Part shown: positions 16,844 to 24,161 of the stretch, piece by piece | Numbering within the stretch: the stretch's first letter is position 1 | Layout of the letters: every line of letters starts with the position of its first letter | Source: Cellulosimicrobium cellulans | Lineage (GTDB): Bacteria > Actinomycetota > Actinomycetes > Actinomycetales > Cellulomonadaceae | Direction: 5' to 3' | DNA length: 64,000 nt | Assembly: GCF_024124905.1 (NCBI RefSeq) | Contig: NZ_JAMXST010000001.1 | Span: 248,001-312,000 of the forward strand | Made by a program: the position numbers and the translations under genes | Notes under the pieces: generated by a model | Database searches by the model: none | The model's input: only the letters and a program-made list of their open reading frames with translations | Told to the model about the DNA's origin: nothing

Positions 16844-17548
16844 TCAGTGCCCCTCGTCGAGGTGCGCGACGTCCCCGACGTTCAGCACGGCACGGTTGTG
16901 GAAGAACCCGTCCTCGCGCAGGGTCGTGATGCTCCCGGAGGCGACCGGGAACGCGACGTGCCCGGCGGCCTCGACCGGCATCCCGATCCACGCCGCGACG
17001 ACGAACGTGGCCGCGAACCCGTGCGTGACCACCACCTGGTGGTCCGCGGCGCGACGGAGCAGATCCGTGGTCGCCGCGTACACGCGCAGCGCGACCTCGA
17101 GCCTCGTCTCCGCGCCGACGATGCCCAGGTCGTGCCGCAGGCGGTCGCCCACGGCCGGCGGCGGCACGAACCGGGCGTCGAGCCAGGACTGTGGCCGCCC
17201 GCCGGCGTCGCCGTAGGACGCCTCGCGCAGCCGCGCGTCCGGCGACGGCACGACGCCGAGCGCCTCGCCGATCGCGGTCGCGGTGCGGCGCGTGCGCAGG
17301 AGGTCGGACGTGACGACGTCGACGGCGGCGTCGTGCGGGATCCGGGCACGCAGCGCCGCGGCGACCAGGGCCGCCTGCCGTGCGCCGCGCGCGGTGAGGT
17401 CGGAGTCGTGGACGCCGCCGACCAGGCCCGCGACGTGGTGCGTCGCCTCGGGATGGGTCACGACGTGCACCGTGCGCTCGCGCGCGCCGACGACGTCGGG
17501 CAGGGGCGGGGGAGGGAAGGCGGTCCGGGAGCGGGTGGAGTCGGGCAC
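16844..17548 (-). CDS. Histidine phosphatase family protein, RHG motif altered
   Basis: About 234 residues with the phosphoglycerate-mutase-like fold: VVTHPEATHHVAGLVGG, DSDLTARGARQAALVAAAL, VTSDLLRTRRTATAI and VVVTHGFAATFVVAAW. The classical RHGE signature is replaced by THPE. The catalytic histidine is kept, but the following Gly and the preceding Arg are lost, so phosphatase activity may be altered. Two GTG starts are possible (17548 or 17566), neither with a good ribosome site. It is a single gene between the recombinase promoter and the AT-richer stretch at 17.74 kb. Confidence 0.72.
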   Translation of the reverse strand: MPDSTRSRTAFPPPPLPDVVGARERTVHVVTHPEATHHVAGLVGGVHDSDLTARGARQAALVAAALRARIPHDAAVDVVTSDLLRTRRTATAIGEALGVVPSPDARLREASYGDAGGRPQSWLDARFVPPPAVGDRLRHDLGIVGAETRLEVALRVYAATTDLLRRAADHQVVVTHGFAATFVVAAWIGMPVEAAGHVAFPVASGSITTLREDGFFHNRAVLNVGDVAHLDEGH

Positions 17549-17777
17549 GTGCCCAGGCTGGCACACGCTCGGGCGTCGGGACGCCGGAGGCGGTGCGGTC
17601 GGCCAGAGGGCAGGGGACCGGGCGTGGGCGCGATCCCGGCGCGGGCTCGGTCGGACGCAGCGACGTGCCCGCCGCTGGCTACCGGACCGCGGAGGACTGG
17701 CGAGGCCCGCCGGGCCGGCGATGCCGCGTCACCATGCTGTTGACCTAAACACAATGGTTTGCGTCGTATGTCCGATT

Positions 17778-18242
17778 CTAGGCATCGTAGCCCAGCGTGC
17801 GGTCGCGCACCAGACGTCGTCGAGGCGCTCGGACGCCTGGCGCGATCGACGGCTCGAGCTCGTCCCGTGGCGCGTCGACGTCGTCGGGCCCGGACCGCGG
17901 CGCCCGCGCGGGGGACACCGAGCGCCAGACCCACACGGCGACGGTCGCCGCGCCGGCGGCGGCACCGACGAGCACGAACGCCACGAGAGTCAGGACGAGG
18001 GCCGGGACCCAGGCCAGCGTCACCAGCGTCGCCGTGACGAGGCGTCGCGGACGACGGCCGTCCGGTGCGAGCCCGGTGAACGGCGACGTCGCCGCGAACG
18101 TCCTGGAGGCGGTTCCTGACGACGCCCGGGACGGCGCGAGCGCCACCAGACCTGCGAGCGGCCGCCGGCCGGCGCGTCGGTCCGTGCTCGGTGCGCCCGG
18201 GCGGCGCATGCCGAGCCGGGGTGCGTACGTCGTCGTGCTCAT
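17778..18242 (-). CDS. Hypothetical single-cluster membrane protein
   Basis: 154 residues starting MSTTTYAPRLGM. The first 75 residues are basic and low in complexity; then come one long or two short membrane helices (ATLVTLAWVPALVLTLVAFV and GAAAGAATVAVWVWR) and a charged tail with the repeated RR and RD pairs. I recognise no domain. No Shine-Dalgarno precedes the ATG. The 14-bp palindrome at 18309-18322 lies 67 bases upstream and may control it. The surrounding DNA is poorer in GC than the window average. Confidence 0.55.
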   Translation of the reverse strand: MSTTTYAPRLGMRRPGAPSTDRRAGRRPLAGLVALAPSRASSGTASRTFAATSPFTGLAPDGRRPRRLVTATLVTLAWVPALVLTLVAFVLVGAAAGAATVAVWVWRSVSPARAPRSGPDDVDAPRDELEPSIAPGVRAPRRRLVRDRTLGYDA

Positions 18243-18308
18243 GACGAAGGGGAGTGTGCGCGGGCCCTCCGTGATGCGTCGGAGCGACTCGTCCGACCTC
18301 GCGATGAC

Positions 18309-18322
18309 ATAATGTACATTAT
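18309..18322. promoter_or_regulatory. Perfect AT-rich palindrome, probable operator
   Basis: ATAATGTACATTAT is a perfect 14-base palindrome in a GC-rich genome, placed between two divergent membrane-protein genes. It contains -10-like hexamers on both strands. Its ATGTACAT core recurs in the palindrome ahead of the LLM oxygenase (25384-25395). It is likely a repressor site; PadR-type regulators are one possible class. Confidence 0.6.
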
Positions 18323-18430
18323 CGGCGCCCTGTCGGTGCAGGTGTCCGTAGCTCACCAAGGCTTCGCGCTGACGGACGATTCTCGGGAGCCACCGTTCAG
18401 TGCAGTCATCGCACCCGGGATACTTCATCC

Positions 18431-18820
18431 GTGAGCTCGCAGGCAGGAATCCCACAGGCACCGCGGTCGGTCCCGTGGTGGCGTGCGCTGCTCGGCCTGT
18501 TCGTGGCCGTCCTCGGCACCGTCGCGCTGTTCGTCCCGGCCGCGCTCTCGTTCGGCGTCGCGAAGGACTTCCAGAACGGCACCTGTCGGGAGTCGGGGCC
18601 GATCCCTGACACGTGCGACCACACGGCAGCTCAGGGGTATGCAGAGTCGATCGTGATGCTGGTCGCGCCCACCGTCGTCGGGCTCCTCATCACACGCCCC
18701 AGGCACGTGGGCAAGGTCGTTACCGTCATCCTCGCCGTCGCCCTGGTCATCTACCTGCTGCTGACGTTCACCGGCGAGACCACCCCACCGCCACCGGTCG
18801 AGCCGACCTACGGCGCGTAG
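18431..18820 (+). CDS. Hypothetical membrane protein
   Basis: 129 residues with three hydrophobic helices: ALLGLFVAVLGTVALFVPAA, SIVMLVAPTVVGLLI and VVTVILAVALVIYLLLTF. Two cysteines in the first extracytoplasmic loop (NGTCRES, PDTCDHT) could pair. The tail ends in a proline-rich TPPPPVEP. It matches no family I know. The GTG start is the first in frame after the intergenic region. Its last codons overlap the antisense 55-residue frame at 18808-18975. Confidence 0.65.
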   Translation: MSSQAGIPQAPRSVPWWRALLGLFVAVLGTVALFVPAALSFGVAKDFQNGTCRESGPIPDTCDHTAAQGYAESIVMLVAPTVVGLLITRPRHVGKVVTVILAVALVIYLLLTFTGETTPPPPVEPTYGA

Positions 18821-18975
18821 TGGTCGTCACGGTGGTCGAGAGGGTCGCCCTTCTCGGTCTGCCGACGGATGTCGAGACGTGACGCCCGGGCTGCGTACCA
18901 GCCGATCAGGAGGGCCAGGACGATGATGCCGCCACCGAGCACGAGCCACCCGCTGCCGTCCCCACCACCGTCCAC
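18808..18975 (-). CDS. Small single-helix membrane protein, 55 residues
   Basis: A short frame starting at GTG: a glycine-rich N-terminus (VDGGGDGSG), one convincing membrane helix (WLVLGGGIIVLALLIGWYAA), then a basic and acidic cytoplasmic tail (RASRLDIRRQTEKGDPLDHR). The positive-inside pattern and charged tail look like a real protein and not chance, but the start is weak and it overlaps the tail of the convergent gene by 13 bases. No family is recognised. Confidence 0.5.
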   Translation of the reverse strand: MDGGGDGSGWLVLGGGIIVLALLIGWYAARASRLDIRRQTEKGDPLDHRDDHYAP

Positions 18976-19023
18976 GAGCCCGACCGTACCCGCGCCGGTA
19001 GGGCCGGGTGTCTACTGAGACCT

Positions 19024-19446
19024 ATGGATTCCTCAGGCGTCGCTCCGACGACCCGGTGCGCGATCGACGCCGTCACGGCGCTGCGCCTGGTGCGCGACGA
19101 CGTCGGCCTCGGTGCGCGGCGCCCGCTCGTCGGCCCCGTCGTGCTGCGCAGCCACGCGCTGTCGATGCTCTACCGCGACGTGCGCCGCGGCGTGCTCGAC
19201 GAGACGACGGCACGCGCACGCCTGGAGGGCCTCGCCACGCTGAAGATCCGCCTGCTCGGCGACCGCGTCTCGCGGGCCACGGCGTGGCGGATCGCGCGCG
19301 AGCTCGACGCGGACGACACGGCGCTGACCGAGTACGTCGCCGTGGCCGTGCTGCAGGCCGACGTCCTCGTCGCCGGCGACGAGCGCGTCGCGGCCGCCGC
19401 GGACGGCCGGGTTCCCCTCGTCTCCTACGACGACCTCCTGCGCTGA
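19024..19446 (+). CDS. PIN-like domain protein, orphan
   Basis: 140 residues resembling VapC-type PIN nucleases. The first strand carries the acidic residue (RCAIDAVTALRLV), a central helix follows, then TALTEYVAVAVLQADVLVAG and GDERVAAAADGRVPLVSYDD fit the C-terminal half of the fold. The usual second acidic residue in the first helix is not obvious, so catalysis is uncertain. No antitoxin gene lies directly upstream, where VapB would normally overlap. The gene may be an orphan toxin relative or a structural PIN protein. Confidence 0.6.
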   Translation: MDSSGVAPTTRCAIDAVTALRLVRDDVGLGARRPLVGPVVLRSHALSMLYRDVRRGVLDETTARARLEGLATLKIRLLGDRVSRATAWRIARELDADDTALTEYVAVAVLQADVLVAGDERVAAAADGRVPLVSYDDLLR

Positions 19447-19493
19447 GTCCCCCGCGACGACCGCTCCGGTCTCGTCCGCCGACCGGTCCGGTC

Positions 19494-20018
19494 TTAGTCG
19501 TCGAACACGTCCCAGCAGATCGCGCTGCGCCGCCGCTGGTCGTCGAGCACGAGCTCGCGCAGCTCCGCCGGGATGCGCTCGCGCTGCCAGTCCCGCTCCG
19601 CGAGCCGTGCGGCCTCCGGGTCCTCGCCCCGGGCGGCGGCGTCCGCGGCGGCAGCCCGGATCGCGTAGGCCGCGGCGCCGAGGTCGTGCGCCGCGACGTG
19701 CGCGACCGCGACGGCCTGCCCGGCCGCGAGCGCCGCGAACTTGACGGGTGCGGGCTGGTCGCGGCCGGCGGCGTTGGCGACGAACGCGGTGCTGTGGGCG
19801 GTCTTCATGGGGACGTCGCCGCGGATCCAGGCGCGGGCGACGTCGAGGGCGTCGCGGGGTCGGGTGTCGTCGGGCCGGGCGTGCTCGAAGATCGGCAGGA
19901 CGTGCTCGGTGCAGTCGACGGCCCACTGGGCGAGCTGGCGGTGGTGGTCGTCGGTGAGGGTGCCGCCGCGGCGGACGGTGACGAGTCGCGGGTCGCGTGC
20001 GGTGGGCAGGATCGGCAT
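19494..20018 (-). CDS. Imm5-like putative immunity protein
   Basis: 174 residues of alanine-rich helical sequence. The RPRDALDVARAWIRGDVPMK segment, followed by STAFVANAAG, AAGQAVAVAHVAAHDLGAAA and YAIRAAAADAAAR, resembles the Imm_5 family (PF14423) of predicted immunity proteins against polymorphic toxins. Many actinobacterial members are stand-alone genes with no toxin nearby, and none is seen here. The ATG is chosen because the conserved part begins soon after. The name is tentative. Confidence 0.6.
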   Translation of the reverse strand: MPILPTARDPRLVTVRRGGTLTDDHHRQLAQWAVDCTEHVLPIFEHARPDDTRPRDALDVARAWIRGDVPMKTAHSTAFVANAAGRDQPAPVKFAALAAGQAVAVAHVAAHDLGAAAYAIRAAAADAAARGEDPEAARLAERDWQRERIPAELRELVLDDQRRRSAICWDVFDD

Positions 20019-20289
20019 GGTCCGATGCTCCCGCAGGTCGACGCCTGCCGACCACCCTGGTGGTGGCCGTTGTCCATGAGAGCGGTGGGGTTGCGGGGTC
20101 GCGTCCCCCCTCTGGTGGGCGTGGGTGGAGAGGCGTACGGTGCGTTCGTCGTCCCCGCTCGTCGTGACCGTCGACGAGGTGCACGCCTCTCCCCCGCCCG
20201 GGTGCCCTGGTGCGGCGCTGTCGCCGCTCGGAGGCCGCTCCCCCGGGCTGGTCGGCTGCTGCGGGCGGGTGGCTCCCGAGGAGGCGTTC

Positions 20290-21048
20290 ATGGCCCGGTT
20301 CACCCGCTCTGACGACCTGCGCGGCGCGAGGTTCGACGGTGCGGACCTGCGCGGTGCGCGGTTCGTGGAGTCCGATCTGTCTGGTGCGGTGATGCGGGGC
20401 GTGCAGGTGGAGGGTGTCGACATCGACGCGCCCTGGCTCGCGGACGGCGACGCGTCGTTCCGGGTGAACGGGGTGGACGTGACGGGCTTCGTGGAGGCGG
20501 AGCTGGACCGCCGGTTCCCGGGCCGGGAGCTGCGCCGTGCCGGCGACCCGGCGGGGCTGCGCGTGGCGTGGTCGGCGCTGGAGTCGACGTGGGCCGTGAC
20601 GCTGGACCGGGTGGCGGCGCTGCCCGCGAGCGCCGTGGACGTGTCGGTGGACGGTGAGTGGTCGTTCGCGCAGACGGTGCGGCACCTGGTGCTGGCGACG
20701 GACGCGTGGTTGGGGCGGGCGGTGCTGGGGATCGCGCAGCCGTTCCACCCGTTGGGTCTGGCGGGACCGCAGGCGGCGGAGGACGGGCTGGACCTGTCGT
20801 TGTTCGTGACGGGGACGCCGCCCTACGGGGAGGTGCTGGAGGCGCGTGCGGGTCGGGTGGCGATGGTGCGGGAGTTCCTGGCGGGCGTGACGCCGGAGGA
20901 GCTGGTGGTGGTGCGGCGCAACCCGTGGTCGCCGGAGTATCCGGAGACGACGTTGTCGTGCCTGCACGTGATCCTGGAGGAGGAGTGGGAGCACCACCGC
21001 TTCGCGGTGCGGGACCTGGAGGCGGTGGAGGCGTCCTGGGGTGCGTGA
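20290..21048 (+). CDS. Pentapeptide repeat plus DinB-type domain protein
   Basis: 252 residues. The N-terminal 50 residues are four to five pentapeptide repeats (LRGARFDGADLRGARFVESD, then LSGAVMRGV). The rest is a DinB/YfiT-like helical bundle with VDGEWSFAQTVRHLVLATDA and the late EEEWEHHRFAVRDLE, which carries candidate metal histidines. DinB-fold enzymes include mycothiol- and bacillithiol-dependent transferases; the substrate is not predictable. The ATG follows GAGGAGG at 8-base spacing; an upstream in-frame ATG gives unconserved sequence. Confidence 0.78.
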   Translation: MARFTRSDDLRGARFDGADLRGARFVESDLSGAVMRGVQVEGVDIDAPWLADGDASFRVNGVDVTGFVEAELDRRFPGRELRRAGDPAGLRVAWSALESTWAVTLDRVAALPASAVDVSVDGEWSFAQTVRHLVLATDAWLGRAVLGIAQPFHPLGLAGPQAAEDGLDLSLFVTGTPPYGEVLEARAGRVAMVREFLAGVTPEELVVVRRNPWSPEYPETTLSCLHVILEEEWEHHRFAVRDLEAVEASWGA

Positions 21049-21054
21049 GGAGGT

Positions 21055-21889
21055 CTATCGTCCGCCGTCGACGACGCGGTCCTCCGGGTACGACGGCTCC
21101 CCGCCGGTCGATGCGACGTCTGTGGTGGGGCGGCGGTACACGGACACGTGGGAGCGGGACTCGGCCGTGAACGGCTCCCCTGCCCATCCGGCGTGCCGGG
21201 TCTCGGGCTCGAGCCCGGCGAGGCGGGCCATGAGGTCGAGCTCGGCGGGCCAGACGTACCGGTGGGGCGAGCGTCCTACCGTGGCGCTGCCGTCGTCGTC
21301 GAACCGGACGTGGTGGGACACGACGCGCTGGTGGAGGACGTCGTAGGTGTCGACGCCGAGGTAGCAGGGCTCGTCGTGCCAGACGGTCGCGGTGCGCCCG
21401 GGCGGGAGGGCGCGCAGCTCGGGGACCCAGAGCTCGACGACGAACCGGCCCCCGGGGGCGAGGTGGCGGGCGGCGTTGCGGAAGCACTCGACCTGGGCTT
21501 CCTGGGTGAGCAGGTTCGAGATCGTGTTGTCCACGAGGTAGACGAGCGCGTGCTCCCCCGGCACCCGGGCGGTGGCCATGTCGCCGACGACGACGGGCAG
21601 GGTCGTCTCGTCGGCCTTCTCACGCAGCCGGGCGACCATGTGCCGGGAGATCTCGATGCCGGTGACGGGCACGCCGCGTGCGGCGAGCGGGATCGCGACG
21701 CGGCCGGTGCCGACGGCGAGCTCGACGGCGCTCCCCCGGCCTGCGAGCGCCTGCGAGCCGGTCGACGGCGGGGTCGAGGACGTCGGGGGCGAACATGCCC
21801 TCGCCGGGGGTGTCGTACCGGGCGGCGGCGCCGGCGTCCCAGAGGCGTTCCTGGTCGGTGCCGGCGAGGTCGGTGCGGGGGTGGGCCAT
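21055..21889 (-). pseudogene. Class I SAM methyltransferase, frameshifted
   Basis: The N-terminal frame (starting MAHPRTDLAGTDQERLWD) runs well to LDPAVDRLA near 21752. The next frame then continues ALAGRGSAVELAVGTGRVAI, which is methyltransferase motif I, and goes on through GIEISRHMVARL and LAPGGRFVVELWVPELRALP to the end. Dropping one base near 21751 joins both into a normal 277-residue enzyme. So this is either a recent single-base pseudogene or a sequencing error in a GCGCC context. The remaining frame shows no decay. It is divergent from the PPOX gene. Confidence 0.8.
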
Positions 21890-21980
21890 CGGGTCGACGG
21901 TGCCAGGTGGCGTCTGCGGTGGTCCAGGGTTTTCGTGTCGTCGCGCCTCGTGTCGGGAGCGCGGCCGCTACGGTGGCGGC

Positions 21981-22421
21981 ATGGATCGTGAGGCGTTCGT
22001 CGGCTATGTCCGTTCGCAGGGGTGGGGCGTCGTCGCGTCGTTGGGCGACGACGGCGGGCCCCAGGCCGCGTTCCTCGCGGTGGCCGCGACGGGCGCGGGC
22101 GAGCTGGTGTTCGACGCGCGCGCGACGTCGCGCAAGGTGGCGAACCTGGCCCGGGACGCGCGCGTCGCCGTGACGGTGGGCGGGACGGACGGGACGACGC
22201 TGCAGTGCGAGGGCCTGGCGGACGTCCCGGTCGGGGCGGACCGGGACCGGTGCGCGGCGGCGTACGCGGCGGCGTTCCCGCAGTTCGCCGCCTCGCTGAC
22301 CGACGAGGGCATCGTGCTGCTGCGCGTCGCGGTGACGTGGGCGCGGTACGGGGACTTCCGCGACGGCCGGTCCGTCATGACGGAGCTCGACGTGACCGGG
22401 TGGGGTCCGCTCTCGGGCTGA
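21981..22421 (+). CDS. Pyridoxamine 5'-phosphate oxidase-like protein
   Basis: 146 residues of the split-barrel flavin-binding fold: FVGYVRSQGWGVVASL, the strand ELVFDARATSRKVANLARDA and RVAVTVGG. This is typical of small PPOX or general-stress FMN/F420-binding proteins. True PNPOx residues are not apparent, so the substrate is open. TACGGT ends six bases before the ATG, so the message is probably leaderless. Confidence 0.75.
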   Translation: MDREAFVGYVRSQGWGVVASLGDDGGPQAAFLAVAATGAGELVFDARATSRKVANLARDARVAVTVGGTDGTTLQCEGLADVPVGADRDRCAAAYAAAFPQFAASLTDEGIVLLRVAVTWARYGDFRDGRSVMTELDVTGWGPLSG

Positions 22422-22447
22422 CGGCCCGCCCGTCCTCGATCGACTCC

Positions 22448-23197
22448 TCAGCCGAGCAGCGCCTGCTTCGCGCGCGCGAACTCGGTGTCGGTGAGGTCGC
22501 CGGCGCGGTGCAGGGCGGCGAGCCGTTCGAGGCGGCCGACGAGGGCTGCTCCCCCATCGCCCGTGGTGGCGCTCGCGGCGGGTGCGCCGCGCCCGACGAC
22601 GCGCCACAGCGCGCGGGCGAACACGCCCGGGCGCCGGGTGGTGCCCGCCTGGCCGGGGTGCAGGCGCGGTACGCGCGGCGAGGGCACGGTCCGGTCGTCG
22701 ACGACGATGCTCCCGGGGCGCGTGTCGGCGAGCGAGCGGGCGAAGCGTGCGAACCGGGCGGACGACCCGTCGAGGAGGACGGCGCGGGTGGTCCGGGCCC
22801 CGGGGTGCTCGTCCCGCCAGGTCACGACGACGGTGGGCCCGTCGCCGGTGACGGTCACGACGGGTCGCCCGGCGGGCTCGAGCACGGTGTCGTCGCCGCG
22901 GACGAGGCGCAGCCGTGCGCCGTCCCACACGAGCCGGCCGCCCGCGACGTGGAACATGGCCGGGTAGCGGGGCGCGGCGGCGAAGCGCGACGTGTCGGGC
23001 GCGCGGCCGGGGATCGTGACGACGCCGACGGTCCGCCGTCGGGGCGGGACCGCGGGGATGGTTCCGTGCGCGTGCGCCGCGAGGGTCTCCACGACGGGGA
23101 CCGCGACCGTGACGGGGGCGACGGGCTCGGCACCGGGCTCCGGGGCGGGTCCTGCCGGGTGCTGCCCGGCGTGGTCCTCGGTCGCGCTCGTGCTCAT
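22448..23197 (-). CDS. SHOCT-domain protein
   Basis: 249 residues. The first 65 are Pro/Ala/Val-rich and disordered. The middle is a beta-rich region (HVAGGRLVWDGARLRLVRGD, VVTWRDEHPGARTTRAVLLD) that resembles a PH-like or DUF domain. The C-terminal 32 residues are a SHOCT helix pair (LVGRLERLAALHRAGDLTDT, then EFARAKQALLG). SHOCT domains often tether or oligomerise proteins. I do not know the function. A strong terminator sits just upstream, so it has its own promoter. Confidence 0.68.
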   Translation of the reverse strand: MSTSATEDHAGQHPAGPAPEPGAEPVAPVTVAVPVVETLAAHAHGTIPAVPPRRRTVGVVTIPGRAPDTSRFAAAPRYPAMFHVAGGRLVWDGARLRLVRGDDTVLEPAGRPVVTVTGDGPTVVVTWRDEHPGARTTRAVLLDGSSARFARFARSLADTRPGSIVVDDRTVPSPRVPRLHPGQAGTTRRPGVFARALWRVVGRGAPAASATTGDGGAALVGRLERLAALHRAGDLTDTEFARAKQALLG

Positions 23198-23294
23198 GGT
23201 GCTCCCCCGTCGTCGTCGGTCCCCCGATCCTGCCGCGCGACCCCTGCGGAGAGCAACCCCTCGGGTGGTGTCGCCGCAGGTCAGGGAGACATGA

Positions 23295-23334
23295 GCGCGC
23301 CCCCGGCCGGGAGCACCGGTGGCCGGGGGCGCGC
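23295..23334 (-). terminator. Strong GC hairpin between minus-strand genes
   Basis: Perfect 14-base arms (GCGCGCCCCCGGCC and its complement) around a 12-base loop lie 14 bases beyond the stop of the FMN reductase and about 100 bases before the SHOCT gene on the same strand. No U-run follows, as is common in high-GC actinobacterial terminators. Confidence 0.65.
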
Positions 23335-23347
23335 AGCGTGGGGGCGG

Positions 23348-23986
23348 TCAGAGCCCGCCGAGGAGCGCCGTGAAGTCGGGCGTGGCGGCGAACGGGTCGG
23401 CGGGCCCGGAGTTCTTGCGCAGGGCGACCTTCTCCGCGAGCTCGCGGCCCGCGCGCGCGATCCGGGCGGGCAGACCGCCACCGGAGTCGGCCTCGGCGGC
23501 CGCCCAGTCGTCGGTGGCGGCGAACACGGACGTCGTGGCGACGTCGGCCCGCAGGTAGGTGAACAGCGGGCGCAGGGAGTACTCGAGCGCGAGCGAGTGG
23601 CGGGCGGTGCCGCCGGTCGCGCCGAGCAGGACGGGCGTGCCGGTGAGCGAGTCCTTGTCGAGGACGTCGACGAACGACTTGAGCAGCCCGGAGTACGTGG
23701 TCGTGAACAGCGGGGTCGTCACGACGATCCCGTCGGCGGCGGTGAGGCGCTCGAGGACCCCGGCGAGGTCGCCCGTGGGGAACCCGGTGAGCATGGCGTC
23801 CACGACGGCGTGCGCGTGGTCGCGCAGCTCGACGGTCTCGACCTCGGCGCTCACGCCGAGACCCTGCAGCTCGCGCACCGTGGCCTCGCCGAGCCGGTCG
23901 GCGAGCAGGCGCGTGGAGGACGGCTTGGACAGCCCGGCGGACACCACGACGAGGCGGCGGTCCGGGGCGGGGGTGCTGGCGGTCAT
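23348..23986 (-). CDS. NADPH-dependent FMN reductase, CE1759 family
   Basis: 212 residues with the flavodoxin-like reductase fold: RRLVVVSAGLSKPSSTRLLA (phosphate loop), a central VVTTPLFTTTYSGLLKSFVD and the late VLLGATGGTARHSLALEYSL. This is the group that accompanies LLM flavin monooxygenases (CE1758/CE1759 pair of corynebacteria), supplying reduced FMN. The partner lies immediately upstream on the same strand, 175 bases away. The ATG follows AGGAG. The shared substrate is unknown. Confidence 0.83.
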   Translation of the reverse strand: MTASTPAPDRRLVVVSAGLSKPSSTRLLADRLGEATVRELQGLGVSAEVETVELRDHAHAVVDAMLTGFPTGDLAGVLERLTAADGIVVTTPLFTTTYSGLLKSFVDVLDKDSLTGTPVLLGATGGTARHSLALEYSLRPLFTYLRADVATTSVFAATDDWAAAEADSGGGLPARIARAGRELAEKVALRKNSGPADPFAATPDFTALLGGL

Positions 23987-24161
23987 GCGGTGCTCCTGAG
24001 GTCTGGCGTGCGGTGCGGGTGCGGCCCGTCACCGGGCCGGGTGGTGCGGTCGCCCGACGGCGGCCGGTCGCCCGGGTGCGCGGGGCACCTGTCGACCGTA
24101 CGCCGTCGGGCGGGTGGTCGTGCGGCTCGTGCGCCCGGGTGGGCGCGGCCGCGAGGTCCGG

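Noticed and set aside
17740-17780. AT-rich stretch as a small gene or RNA
   Set aside because: No frame with coding character and no stable fold; at most promoter DNA or an insertion scar.
19024-20018. PIN-like and Imm5-like genes as a toxin-antitoxin pair
   Set aside because: They are convergent, the families do not pair, and there is no overlap or shared promoter.
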